Shown: positions 1 to 7,215, counted from the first letter of the stretch. The stretch: DNA of 15,786 nucleotides from an uncultured Thalassolituus sp. (GCA_913054055.1 CAJXIT010000037.1:1-15786), one strand, 5' to 3'. Notes: a model not told the origin generated them from the letters alone. Numbers and translations: made by a program.

Positions 1-645
1 ATTAAATGCATCGTTAATAGTAGCTGCGGAATTAAAGCTTGAATCTAATATATTGAAAATTGGCATTGCTACCTTATTTGAATCAACAAAGGAATTGAGC
101 CTGAGGTAAGATAGGTCGGCAATATCAATCTCAATTAAGACATAATCCTTACTACTTTTCTTTTGAGTAATATATAAATTCTCTAAACTTAACTGCCTTG
201 ATATAAGATCAGTAAGTAGATTTACCCTACCCTCCCTAAAACCAAGGAAAGACATTGTGAAGCCCGCTTTCAAAGATGGTGAGTGCTTTTTTTCAGGTGT
301 GTCTTTGTTATTTTTTGAGATGTCTATTTCAGCAATTAGCTGCCTACCATCTTGATTCCAGCTAAATATTTTTTGGCCTGAAAGTTTTTTATCAACATCG
401 TCAGAGGAGGTGTATTCAGAAGCGTCAAAACTGGAATTTCCTATTGATGATGCATCATCCTCCCTAGTATTTATTTTTTCGACTTTGGGTGTAGCCTGTG
501 CACTTGTATTGCTAGAAGCTTTTTTAGTCCTAACGGTATGAACTTGCCCACGCTCGTCTATCCAGGTGTAAAAATCCCCGCTAGAAGAGGATTTGTTAGC
601 GCAACCTGTAAGCAATGCTATAGCAAAAATAAAAAACCTGGACAC
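1..645 (-). CDS. DUF4124-like outer-membrane lipoprotein, C-terminus cut by window edge
   Basis: An open frame of 215 codons runs without a stop from a GTG at 645 to the window edge, so the C-terminus is missing. The N-terminus is a lipoprotein signal: hydrophobic FFIFAIALL, then the lipobox LTGC with Cys15 as the lipidation site. Ala follows the cysteine, which fits outer-membrane sorting. Residues about 25-40 read FYTWIDERGQVHTV, like the short DUF4124 beta motif found at the front of many gammaproteobacterial envelope proteins. The remainder is Ser/Asp/Lys-rich and then mixed alpha/beta with no motif I recognise. The GTG shares one base with the TAG stop of the FadL-like gene (TAGTG), which implies translational coupling and a common operon. 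Start and lipoprotein nature are seen; the DUF4124 label is by resemblance and the function is unknown. Confidence 0.75.
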   Translation of the reverse strand, partial: MSRFFIFAIALLTGCANKSSSSGDFYTWIDERGQVHTVRTKKASSNTSAQATPKVEKINTREDDASSIGNSSFDASEYTSSDDVDKKLSGQKIFSWNQDGRQLIAEIDISKNNKDTPEKKHSPSLKAGFTMSFLGFREGRVNLLTDLISRQLSLENLYITQKKSSKDYVLIEIDIADLSYLRLNSFVDSNKVAMPIFNILDSSFNSAATINDAFN

Positions 646-2222
646 TAAAACTTAGTCCTAAATGTAATCCCTGCAGCCGCGACAGTTAGTTTGGTTTCAA
701 CATCCAGACCAGGAAGACATGTCAAACAGTCTGTATTAAGAGATTCACTTTCCCCTGCAGGGATGAACTCCTGACTTTTCATAAAAGACAAAGAAACATC
801 AACTTCAGTATCAAGATCCCAGCGATAACCAAAACCCATGCCGTACATCGGGGCAAACCCTAACGGAGCCATTACATTTCTTTTATTATCGGGTATTGAG
901 GTTTCCCTTGGCTCATAGCCAATCCTTGCCTTCAAGCGCGTACTCATTTGATACTCAAGCCCAAAACCAAAACTCCACACACTTTCATAATTTAAAAATT
1001 GTTTAAGTGAAGTTGCCGTTACCTCTGTAGGAGCAAGAATTTTAGCTGCATTTAAAAAGTCTAATTGCCTATCAAAATTAAATAAGAAGTACTCCCACTC
1101 ATCATAATCAGTCCAACCTGCGTCAATATTAAGCTGAAGCCTATCAAACAAACGAAGTTTTATGCCGGTTTGAAAATGCTGAGGGTAGGTAAACTCTGTA
1201 GATACATAGCCTGTTTCTTTGCTTTTACCAGTAGGCAGCTGAAACATCGCACCAATAATCGCACCAAACAATGAGCCGCGAAACCCGCTGAAAAATCCAG
1301 CAAAGTCGCGAGAGTAATCCATCTCAAACTCACCCGAAAGAGTGCTTTTTGATTCACTTTGATATGAAGCCCCCCATGCAAACCAGTCTGTTGGCTCCCA
1401 TAAAACACCTAAATTATAAGAAGTGGCAAGTCGATTTTCGAGCGCCATACTTAGAGTTCCTATATCGCGATACGGACCAACCCGTCCTCCACACATTGAT
1501 ATAAATGGCACCAGCGGGTCATCCCCACCCCCTCCTTCTTCACAACCAAAGGCATCCTGAATAAGCTCAGTGGCTGCCATCAATATGTTAACGCCACGAG
1601 CGTCTTGCTCAATAGCAAATGCCTGGTGGGAAAGTAAAAAAGAAGCGCCCACCGAAAGCTCATCATTAACTTTGTAACCGAAAGAAGGCGACAAATAAGT
1701 TACTCGTTGCATGGCAAGCTGCTTCGCTTGATAACGACCGGGGTCATCTGGTGCTTCTTTTACAAATCCTGCAACCATTGGTAAATAAGTTGCTGTAGCA
1801 AATGTAAATTTTGAACCTGGCGGGTTGATGGATATGCCGAAGCTTGGGACCGTAGCTACAGGCAAATGCAGTGGAAAAATACCCACCCCTGGGATAAAAA
1901 GCCCTGGTATAGCTTCACTTTCATGACCGATTACTGGATCATCTTCAAAGTTTAAAAGCTCACCCTCTCCATCGTAATCTTCAGGGAGATTGAAAACTGC
2001 TGATGATTTTAAAATAACATTTAAAAGTGTAAACCCAATTTGCCGTCCATCCAGCTTTGTTAGACCTGCGGGGTTATAGTGAATTGACATCATGCCAGGC
2101 GGGTCTGCAGTCACTGCATTGCCAAGTGACAAGGCCTTAGGATCTAGTAGCATTGACTGCCCTAGCTGTGCATTTACATTAAAACTAAAGCAAGCTAAAA
2201 AAATGTATAAATAAAATCTCAT
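645..2222 (-). CDS. FadL/OmpP1-family outer-membrane protein
   Basis: A 525-residue protein with a Sec signal peptide (hydrophobic residues 3-15, probable cleavage after VNA-Q near 18). After it comes the FadL hallmark: a stretch ending in SIHYNPAGL (about 46-53), where NPA belongs to the N-terminal hatch that leads hydrophobic ligands through the barrel. Alternating amphipathic strands fill the rest, and it ends in a terminal Phe (FRTKF), the usual outer-membrane assembly signal. FadL proteins take up long-chain fatty acids or other hydrophobic compounds. At 525 residues this is longer than typical family members; extra acidic and glycine-rich loops lie at 81-104 and 227-245, with Cys227/Cys244 and a CxxC at 499-502, perhaps disulfides. 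It starts 12 bases after the small-barrel stop, with AAAGAG upstream. The context suggests a role in envelope or surface-structure assembly, not simple fatty-acid uptake; that is inference. Confidence 0.85.
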   Translation of the reverse strand: MRFYLYIFLACFSFNVNAQLGQSMLLDPKALSLGNAVTADPPGMMSIHYNPAGLTKLDGRQIGFTLLNVILKSSAVFNLPEDYDGEGELLNFEDDPVIGHESEAIPGLFIPGVGIFPLHLPVATVPSFGISINPPGSKFTFATATYLPMVAGFVKEAPDDPGRYQAKQLAMQRVTYLSPSFGYKVNDELSVGASFLLSHQAFAIEQDARGVNILMAATELIQDAFGCEEGGGGDDPLVPFISMCGGRVGPYRDIGTLSMALENRLATSYNLGVLWEPTDWFAWGASYQSESKSTLSGEFEMDYSRDFAGFFSGFRGSLFGAIIGAMFQLPTGKSKETGYVSTEFTYPQHFQTGIKLRLFDRLQLNIDAGWTDYDEWEYFLFNFDRQLDFLNAAKILAPTEVTATSLKQFLNYESVWSFGFGLEYQMSTRLKARIGYEPRETSIPDNKRNVMAPLGFAPMYGMGFGYRWDLDTEVDVSLSFMKSQEFIPAGESESLNTDCLTCLPGLDVETKLTVAAAGITFRTKF

Positions 2223-2234
2223 GACAGCTCTTTA

Positions 2235-3239
2235 TTATGATTTAGCTTTCAGGCCATTAATATCAATTGGCATTGATAATGAAAGCAAAATATCTGGAGC
2301 ATCATCCGTCATACCAAAACCCATACCTATATTTGTAATTGTCTTAGGGGATACCCTAACGCCTAGACTCATATTAAACACACCAGACATTGAGGCTGAA
2401 CTTTGAGCCTCACTGTAAGAACCACTACTATTACGGAAAACATAAGTGGTTTTATTGGTGTAACTTGCTTGCATGGAAACGCTTAGTGAGACGTCGTAAG
2501 ATAGGGAATATGCAAACCCGCCTGATGCGGCAAATGACATACCTGGCTTTACCTCAGTCAATAAAGCACCAGAATTAGGCTGATTTATATGAGATTCCGG
2601 AATTGCATAGGTAATATTACCTGAACCAAACAGCATAACTGGGTCGACAACCTTAGATAACGATAAACCACCTGATATTGAGTAATACCCACTACCAGTT
2701 GGCAATCGCTTGCCCGAAATTGTTTTAAATGGGCTATCCCCTGTCTTAGTCTTAAAAGACCCATTAAAAGTTTTACTCATCTCTCCAGGAACATATGCGT
2801 ATGGCTGGTACCTTGCGTTAATTGACACATCTCCTAGACCTGAACCGCTTATTGTGTCTACCGAGTCATATCGGACAGTCATAGGTATGCTTACACCAAG
2901 TGTTAAGTTGTTTTCATACCCATAATCAAAAGAGAAATTATTGGTTATTGAATGGGATGATGAAGGTGTAACATCAAAAGATAATACTTGACCATTAGCA
3001 ATATCTACATTTAATCGCTGATCAGCTGAGTAGCTATAGCTCATATTATAATTTAAAGAAGTTTCCCCGCTACCCATAAGCGAATAGTTATTCTCAGTTG
3101 CCTCGAAAACTTCCTCTAGACTTTTTTCCTGTGAGGAATCATCTTCTGTTTGAGCAAGTGCATCTCGAGCAGAATCTATATCAGCTGCCTCAAGATTAGC
3201 AGCAAAGGTTAGCAGTATGAAAAAAATGTAACGACTCAT
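2235..3239 (-). CDS. Outer-membrane beta-barrel protein, FapF-like/transporter type
   Basis: A 334-residue protein with a signal peptide (FFILLTFAANLEA, cleavage near 18-19). A short acidic, helix-prone segment follows (about 20-50), then regular alternating beta strands rich in Ser, Gly and Tyr up to the end, such as the strand pairs around 60-120 and 270-325. A central segment, LPTGSGYYSISGGLSL with VVDPVMLFGSGNITY, resembles the barrel family that includes FapF, the outer-membrane exporter of Fap amyloid; FapF also has a helical N-terminal plug before its barrel, but is longer. No enzymatic motif is visible. It lies 16 bases after the C39 peptidase stop and 12 bases before the FadL-like start, so it is surely in one transcript. 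Export or anchoring of a surface protein is inferred from resemblance and neighbours. Confidence 0.65.
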   Translation of the reverse strand: MSRYIFFILLTFAANLEAADIDSARDALAQTEDDSSQEKSLEEVFEATENNYSLMGSGETSLNYNMSYSYSADQRLNVDIANGQVLSFDVTPSSSHSITNNFSFDYGYENNLTLGVSIPMTVRYDSVDTISGSGLGDVSINARYQPYAYVPGEMSKTFNGSFKTKTGDSPFKTISGKRLPTGSGYYSISGGLSLSKVVDPVMLFGSGNITYAIPESHINQPNSGALLTEVKPGMSFAASGGFAYSLSYDVSLSVSMQASYTNKTTYVFRNSSGSYSEAQSSASMSGVFNMSLGVRVSPKTITNIGMGFGMTDDAPDILLSLSMPIDINGLKAKS

Positions 3240-3255
3240 TTAAAAGCTCTCATTA

Positions 3256-4155
3256 TTATTTTCTTTTAAATCTAAATGTTTTTCTAATTAAAGAAGGTGA
3301 ATTAATAGTGGTAGCATTATCTGGAACGTATCCTGAATCACCTTCAGATATCAAAGTGTCATCAGCAGTACTTAATTCATCATCTCCCTTATCCCAGTAC
3401 GCATTGTTCTTTGATCTAGCTAAGCTATTACCTATTTCCATAGGCTGACCTTCAAACTCATGAGGAAATGCTGTTCTAAAATCATGGTATGCTAATTTTG
3501 TAAATGTTCTTTCATCAATGACCCGTAAATCTTCATTTCTCAATTCCAATCCACCGACAGGCTTGTGACCATTAGGGAATACAATGAACAAAACATTCCT
3601 ATCCCAAACTTCTAAAAATCGAGACATTGTAAAACTTATATTTCCAAGAGAGGGATCTGCAATATAAACATGGCCATCTTTTACGCCACGTATAACGATA
3701 AAATGTTTAAACCCTGCATATTCGATAGGTGCTATTGCAGGGTGATCAAGCTTTACCAAGTCTTCCTCTGCCGCCCTAAAACCACCAGATGGGTGCCCAA
3801 GAGCTGTCACAAGACGCTTCATATCCAATAGCGAAAAACCGCGCCTGGCCGCTATTTTTTCTGAGTCACCAAACTGCAGTAGACCTTCCATAACCTGACG
3901 CTCCTGGAAGTTACGGCCTAGATAAAAGTCCAACAGAGTAGTTAAAGCAGCCGAACCGCAGCTATAGTCGTAAGCCTGCCTAACAACATTGTTATATTTA
4001 AATTCTGTAAGGGGTTCGATATTTTCTTTCAGCCGAGTTCTCTGATCACCATATCCTGTTTCAAAGTGAACAACCCCTTTAGGTTGTGGGCTCACTTCAA
4101 GGAATTCAGTGATCATCGTATAACTGATAATCGATGCCATAAGAAGAACGATCAT
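3256..4155 (-). CDS. Stand-alone C39-family (double-glycine-type) cysteine peptidase
   Basis: A 299-residue protein. Residues 1-17 form a hydrophobic signal or anchor, so the enzyme probably acts in the periplasm. The papain-like C39 core spans about 55-195: oxyanion Gln60 and nucleophile Cys66 in RQAYDYSCGSAA, His151 in GFKHFIVIRG, and Asp167 in IADPSLG. The triad looks intact. There is no ABC-transporter region, unlike bacteriocin exporters; it resembles stand-alone C39 proteins such as FapD of Fap amyloid operons. Residues about 200-299 are an acidic, Ser/Asn-rich tail ending in a basic patch (RKTFRFKRK). It is the first gene of the minus-strand operon. ATG 4155 is the only sensible start, but the nearest Shine-Dalgarno-like AAGG lies about 14 bases upstream, so translation may be weak. 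The substrate is unknown, and no neighbour shows an obvious Gly-Gly leader. Confidence 0.8.
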   Translation of the reverse strand: MIVLLMASIISYTMITEFLEVSPQPKGVVHFETGYGDQRTRLKENIEPLTEFKYNNVVRQAYDYSCGSAALTTLLDFYLGRNFQERQVMEGLLQFGDSEKIAARRGFSLLDMKRLVTALGHPSGGFRAAEEDLVKLDHPAIAPIEYAGFKHFIVIRGVKDGHVYIADPSLGNISFTMSRFLEVWDRNVLFIVFPNGHKPVGGLELRNEDLRVIDERTFTKLAYHDFRTAFPHEFEGQPMEIGNSLARSKNNAYWDKGDDELSTADDTLISEGDSGYVPDNATTINSPSLIRKTFRFKRK

Positions 4156-4210
4156 ATAATCGCTAGCTACCTTGTATTATTATTTTTTTTCAAGATTACG
4201 CATTGTTACA

Positions 4211-4281
4211 TTAAATGACATTCCCTGCCACTTACTAAACACAGCTAAATGGCTGATTTTTATAAATTATTGTCATTTTAA
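4211..4281. promoter_or_regulatory. Long-spaced inverted repeat in the C39 / pabB divergent region
   Basis: TTAAATGACA at 4211-4220 faces TGTCATTTTAA at 4271-4281; the arms match over 8 bases without a gap and over 10 if one extra T is skipped. They are centred about 59 bases apart. The pair lies 56-126 bases upstream of the C39 start. It could be two sites for one dimeric regulator, or chance in an AT-rich region. Confidence 0.35.
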
Positions 4282-4291
4282 GCCACACCCC

Positions 4292-4319
4292 AGCTAGAGA
4301 CCGAACAATTGTTCTAGCT
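4292..4319. promoter_or_regulatory. Nested palindromes upstream of pabB
   Basis: The perfect 12-base palindrome GAACAATTGTTC is at 4303-4314. It overlaps a second dyad, AGCTAGA (4292-4298) with TCTAGCT (4313-4319). The palindrome is also the start of a 17-base motif that recurs with two mismatches upstream of cysH at 6405-6421. It lies just upstream of the predicted pabB promoter. An operator is plausible; the cognate regulator is unknown. Confidence 0.4.
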
Positions 4320-4352
4320 ACCTGCCTATTTTTTAACCAGTAGAATATTTTA

Positions 4353-4381
4353 TTCACTCAGCAGTAAAACCCAGATAAAAT
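4353..4381 (+). promoter_or_regulatory. Candidate sigma-70 promoter of pabB
   Basis: TTCACT (4353-4358) and TAAAAT (4376-4381) are separated by 17 bases and match 4/6 and 5/6 consensus positions. Transcription would start near 4388, giving a leader of about 20 bases before the pabB ATG. A small dyad, GAATA-TTT-TATTC (4343-4355), touches the -35 element and could be an operator. Confidence 0.4.
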
Positions 4382-4409
4382 GCGGAAATATTAGTAAGTC
4401 ACCACCCAA

Positions 4410-5684
4410 ATGAATCTATCGATATCAGAACTCCCCTATCTAGAAAGCACCAATAATTTATTATCAAATCTAAGTGAACTTGGTAATTTATGCGGCCTTG
4501 AAAGCGCTAACGGGGATCATGAAAATGGTCGCTGGAGCATCATTACAGCCGCCCCATTTAAAACTATTTGCAAGAATGCAATGGGGATTGACGACTGGAA
4601 AGAGGTAGAGTCTCTAATGAAAATACTACCACACGTCGAATCAGACCTTCCATTTACAGGTGGGGTCATTGGGCATGTAAACTATTCGGCCAGCAGTGAA
4701 GAGAGTCCAAAAAGTGTATTTTACAATTTATACACATGGGCTTTCATATTAGACCACCTAACAAAAAAGACCCATCTAATTTATTGGAATGAACTATCTA
4801 CAATCAGTCAAGGTGAACTTAAAGATCGATACAACTCTGACATCTGTAGTTCACACTGCTTTTTGATGACTAGCTCCTTTAAACCCCTTTGGTCTAGAAA
4901 CACCTACAATAAAAAGATCCATACAATCCATAACTACATACTCTCAGGTGACGCATACCAAATAAACTTAACTCAAAAGTTTTCAGGAGAGTATCAAGGC
5001 AACCCCTTAGAGGCATACAAAAGACTAAAATCGCAAAGCAACTCCCCCTTTTTATCCTATTTTGAAAGCAAAGATCGCATTTTAGCCAGCGCATCCCCTG
5101 AGCAATTTATTGAGTGCAAGGGAGGGATTGTAAGTACAAAACCCATAAAAGGGACAATACCAAGGTCTCATAACAAAGATGTTGATTTGAACAACATGCA
5201 AAGCTTACAAAATAGCTCAAAAGATCAGGCAGAAAACCTAATGATCACCGACCTGCTTAGAAATGATCTTGCAAAAAACTGTACAAACATCAAAGTCCCG
5301 AAGTTATTTAGCATTGAATCATTCGAAACCGTACACCACTTGGTAACAACAATTACAGCAGAAAAACCCAAACAAATATCGGCCTTCAAAGTCTTTCAGG
5401 ATGCATTCCCTGGCGGTTCAATAACCGGGACGCCGAAAAAAAGAGCCATGGAGATAATCAGTGAGTTAGAAGATTTTTCTAGAGACTTATATTGCGGGTG
5501 CAGCTTTCTATATTCTTCAAACGGGAAATTTAACTCGAATATATTAATCCGAAGCTTTGTATTTGAAAACAATAAAGTACACTGCTGGGCCGGAGGTGCT
5601 ATTACAATTGATTCAACAGCGGAAGGAGAGTATCAAGAAAGCCTAGACAAGATATCTAGGCTTATGTCGACACTGGAAAATTAA
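4410..5684 (+). CDS. pabB: Aminodeoxychorismate synthase component I
   Basis: This enzyme joins ammonia (supplied by PabA) to chorismate to make 4-amino-4-deoxychorismate, the precursor of p-aminobenzoate and folate, in the cytoplasm. The chorismate-binding domain fills about 165-420: GDAYQINLTQ (181-190), STKPIKGT (242-249), NLMITDLLRNDL (276-287), FPGGSITGTPK (333-343) and GEYQESLDK near the end. Lys247 in PIKGT is the PabB-type nucleophile; anthranilate synthase TrpE has Ala in PIAGT, which decides the call. At 424 residues it is slightly shorter than common PabB proteins, with a weakly conserved N-terminal lobe. An in-frame TAA lies four codons before the ATG, so no longer form is possible. 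No good Shine-Dalgarno is seen. Its stop overlaps the thrH stop tail-to-tail by 4 bases. Confidence 0.92.
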   Translation: MNLSISELPYLESTNNLLSNLSELGNLCGLESANGDHENGRWSIITAAPFKTICKNAMGIDDWKEVESLMKILPHVESDLPFTGGVIGHVNYSASSEESPKSVFYNLYTWAFILDHLTKKTHLIYWNELSTISQGELKDRYNSDICSSHCFLMTSSFKPLWSRNTYNKKIHTIHNYILSGDAYQINLTQKFSGEYQGNPLEAYKRLKSQSNSPFLSYFESKDRILASASPEQFIECKGGIVSTKPIKGTIPRSHNKDVDLNNMQSLQNSSKDQAENLMITDLLRNDLAKNCTNIKVPKLFSIESFETVHHLVTTITAEKPKQISAFKVFQDAFPGGSITGTPKKRAMEIISELEDFSRDLYCGCSFLYSSNGKFNSNILIRSFVFENNKVHCWAGGAITIDSTAEGEYQESLDKISRLMSTLEN

Positions 5685-6301
5685 TCCAAAGATAGGTCGC
5701 GAACACTTGCCTTTAAGAATTCCTTCTTAAGATCTTCGTATTCATGAACCGCAGGGTACTGAGGGAATTCTTCAATCACATTTTTTGGAGATTTAAATAG
5801 AATCCCTGATTCGGCCTGCTTAAGCATAGTTGTATCATTATATGAGTCACCTGCAGCAATGCATCGATAATTTAGCAACTGAAAGGCACGAATAGATTGG
5901 CGCTTTGGATCTACTTGGCGCAACTTATAGTCAGTAATGTAACCCTCATCATTTACTTCAAGCTTATGACATAGCAAAGTAGGAAACCCCAGCTGAGCCA
6001 TTAACGGCTTAGCGAACTCGTAAAAAGTATCAGACAAAATCACAACCTGGAAACGCTCACGCAACCAATCGATAAACTCTTTTGCCCCTTCAAGCGGCTT
6101 AAGGGTTGCAATAACCTCTTGTATATCGTCGATTTTAAGGTCGTTCTCTTCTAGAATTCTTAAGCGCTGCTTCATCAAAACATCATAATCAGGAATATCT
6201 CGAGTAGTAGCCTTTAACTCTTCAATACCAGTTTTGTTCGCAAATTCGATCCAAATCTCAGGGATCAATACACCTTCAAGGTCAAGACACGCTAATTCCA
6301 C
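5681..6301 (-). CDS. thrH: ThrH: phosphoserine phosphatase / homoserine phosphotransferase (HAD family)
   Basis: A 206-residue HAD-superfamily enzyme. ThrH of Pseudomonas dephosphorylates phosphoserine and can pass the phosphate to homoserine, linking serine and threonine synthesis. Motif I is CLDLEGVL with nucleophile Asp7 and Glu9; the DxE form is characteristic of ThrH where ordinary SerB has DxD. Motif II is ILSD (88-91), the conserved Lys is in DPKRQ (131-135), and motif III is GDSYNDTTML (151-160). I chose GTG at 6301 over a longer frame opening with TTG at 6313. GTG gives MELACLDLEG, the normal family N-terminus and length (P. aeruginosa ThrH is about 205), and the TTGGAG containing the TTG then serves as a well-spaced ribosome-binding site. 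The gene is divergent from cysH and convergent with pabB. Confidence 0.9.
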   Translation of the reverse strand: MELACLDLEGVLIPEIWIEFANKTGIEELKATTRDIPDYDVLMKQRLRILEENDLKIDDIQEVIATLKPLEGAKEFIDWLRERFQVVILSDTFYEFAKPLMAQLGFPTLLCHKLEVNDEGYITDYKLRQVDPKRQSIRAFQLLNYRCIAAGDSYNDTTMLKQAESGILFKSPKNVIEEFPQYPAVHEYEDLKKEFLKASVRDLSLD

Positions 6302-6307
6302 AGTTAA

Positions 6308-6313
6308 CTCCAA
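6308..6313 (-). promoter_or_regulatory. Ribosome-binding site that decides the thrH start
   Basis: Read on the minus strand, TTGGAG ends 6 bases before GTG 6301. Its GGAG core pairs well with 16S rRNA. The same bases include the in-frame TTG that an automatic caller might take as the start codon. Confidence 0.7.
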
Positions 6314-6404
6314 GTAAAATTCATCATTTAGCGGCGCTACTCTATCATTTATATGACGTGTTTCAATGCCTCCCCCTTATAAAGCCATGGTATTAATATA
6401 TCCG

Positions 6405-6421
6405 GAACAATTATTTTAGCT
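6405..6421 (+). repeat. Second copy of the GAACAATT motif, upstream of cysH
   Basis: GAACAATTATTTTAGCT matches 15 of 17 bases with GAACAATTGTTCTAGCT at 4303-4319, and both are followed within three bases by a TACC. Both copies are on the plus strand, in short intergenic regions ahead of plus-strand genes (51 bases before cysH, 91 before pabB). It may be a shared regulator site or a relic of duplication. Confidence 0.45.
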
Positions 6422-6423
6422 CC

Positions 6424-6439
6424 TACCAGATCTCTGGTA
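6424..6439. promoter_or_regulatory. Perfect 7+2+7 palindrome upstream of cysH
   Basis: TACCAGATCTCTGGTA consists of arms TACCAGA and TCTGGTA around a 2-base spacer. It lies 33-48 bases before the cysH ATG, next to the repeated GAACAATT motif. It could be an operator overlapping the transcription start, or a small leader hairpin. Its T...A ends and dyad form would suit a LysR-type regulator such as CysB, but this is not shown. Confidence 0.45.
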
Positions 6440-6471
6440 TTGTTCTGGCAAAATTAGATTAGGCTTATGAA

Positions 6472-7203
6472 ATGACACTATCATCAGAAGAAATTGCAAA
6501 TCTTGATCAGGAATTAAGCAATTTACAACCAAAACAAATCGTTAAAGCTGCTCTTGAGCATTTTGACAATATTGCAATTTCATTTAGTGGCGCTGAAGAC
6601 GCTGTATTAATTGACCTTGCATTAAAATTTAATAAAGAAGTCAAAGTATTCAGCTTAGATACAGGCAGGCTGCACAGTGAAACTTACGAATACATTGAAA
6701 AGATACGTAGTCACTATGACGTACAAATAGACGTTGTATCCCCTCTCGCACAAGAGCTGGAGCCTTTTGTTAAAGAAAAAGGATTATTTAGCTTTTATGA
6801 TGACGGACACAATGAATGCTGTTCTATACGCAAAATCAACCCATTAAAAAGAAAGCTTAAAGAATTTGACGCTTGGATTACCGGCCAAAGAAAAGATCAG
6901 AGCCCTGGTACACGAAATAACATCCCTGTATTTCAAGAAGATAGTTTTGACGGAGCAAACGGCAAGCTATACAAATTCAACCCTTTGGCCAATTGGTCAT
7001 CTGAGGATGTATGGAACTACATTAAAATGTTTGACGTGCCCTATAATCCACTACATGCAAAAGGTTATACGAGCATTGGCTGCCAGCCATGCACTCGCGC
7101 CATCTTACCAAATCAACATGAGCGTGAAGGTCGCTGGTGGTGGGAAAATGAAGGCGGCAAAGAATGCGGCCTTCATGCGGCGAACATCATAGCTAAAAAA
7201 TAA
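6472..7203 (+). CDS. cysH: Assimilatory adenylyl-sulfate (APS) reductase
   Basis: A 243-residue enzyme reducing APS to sulfite with thioredoxin as donor. The PP-loop SFSGAED (37-43) and DTGRLHSETY (63-72) bind the nucleotide. Cys116-Cys117 (ECCSIRK) and Cys204/Cys207 (CQPC) are the four ligands of the [4Fe-4S] cluster that marks APS reductases and is absent from the PAPS reductase of E. coli. Cys232 in the C-terminal ECGLH motif is the catalytic thiol. The cell therefore probably skips the APS-to-PAPS step for assimilation. The ATG is preceded by ATGAAATGA, a one-codon frame that ends inside the start codon region; a Shine-Dalgarno is weak (AGG about 10 bases before). It is divergent from thrH and faces the tail of cysB. 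Control by CysB is expected from the family. Confidence 0.95.
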   Translation: MTLSSEEIANLDQELSNLQPKQIVKAALEHFDNIAISFSGAEDAVLIDLALKFNKEVKVFSLDTGRLHSETYEYIEKIRSHYDVQIDVVSPLAQELEPFVKEKGLFSFYDDGHNECCSIRKINPLKRKLKEFDAWITGQRKDQSPGTRNNIPVFQEDSFDGANGKLYKFNPLANWSSEDVWNYIKMFDVPYNPLHAKGYTSIGCQPCTRAILPNQHEREGRWWWENEGGKECGLHAANIIAKK

Positions 7204-7215
7204 CCCTGAAACACC

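Noticed and set aside
4410..5684. Anthranilate synthase component I (trpE) or isochorismate synthase
   Set aside because: The active-site segment reads PIKGT, the PabB form with Lys, and not the PIAGT of TrpE.
6467..6475. One-codon upstream frame ATG-AAA-TGA overlapping the cysH start as a regulatory uORF
   Set aside because: Such a short frame is common by chance and has no ribosome-binding site of its own.
6866..7192. Open frame of 108 codons inside cysH in another frame
   Set aside because: cysH carries every expected motif in its own frame, so the second frame has no support.
6472..7203. PAPS reductase
   Set aside because: The Cys-Cys and CxxC pairs for a [4Fe-4S] cluster are present, which marks APS reductase.
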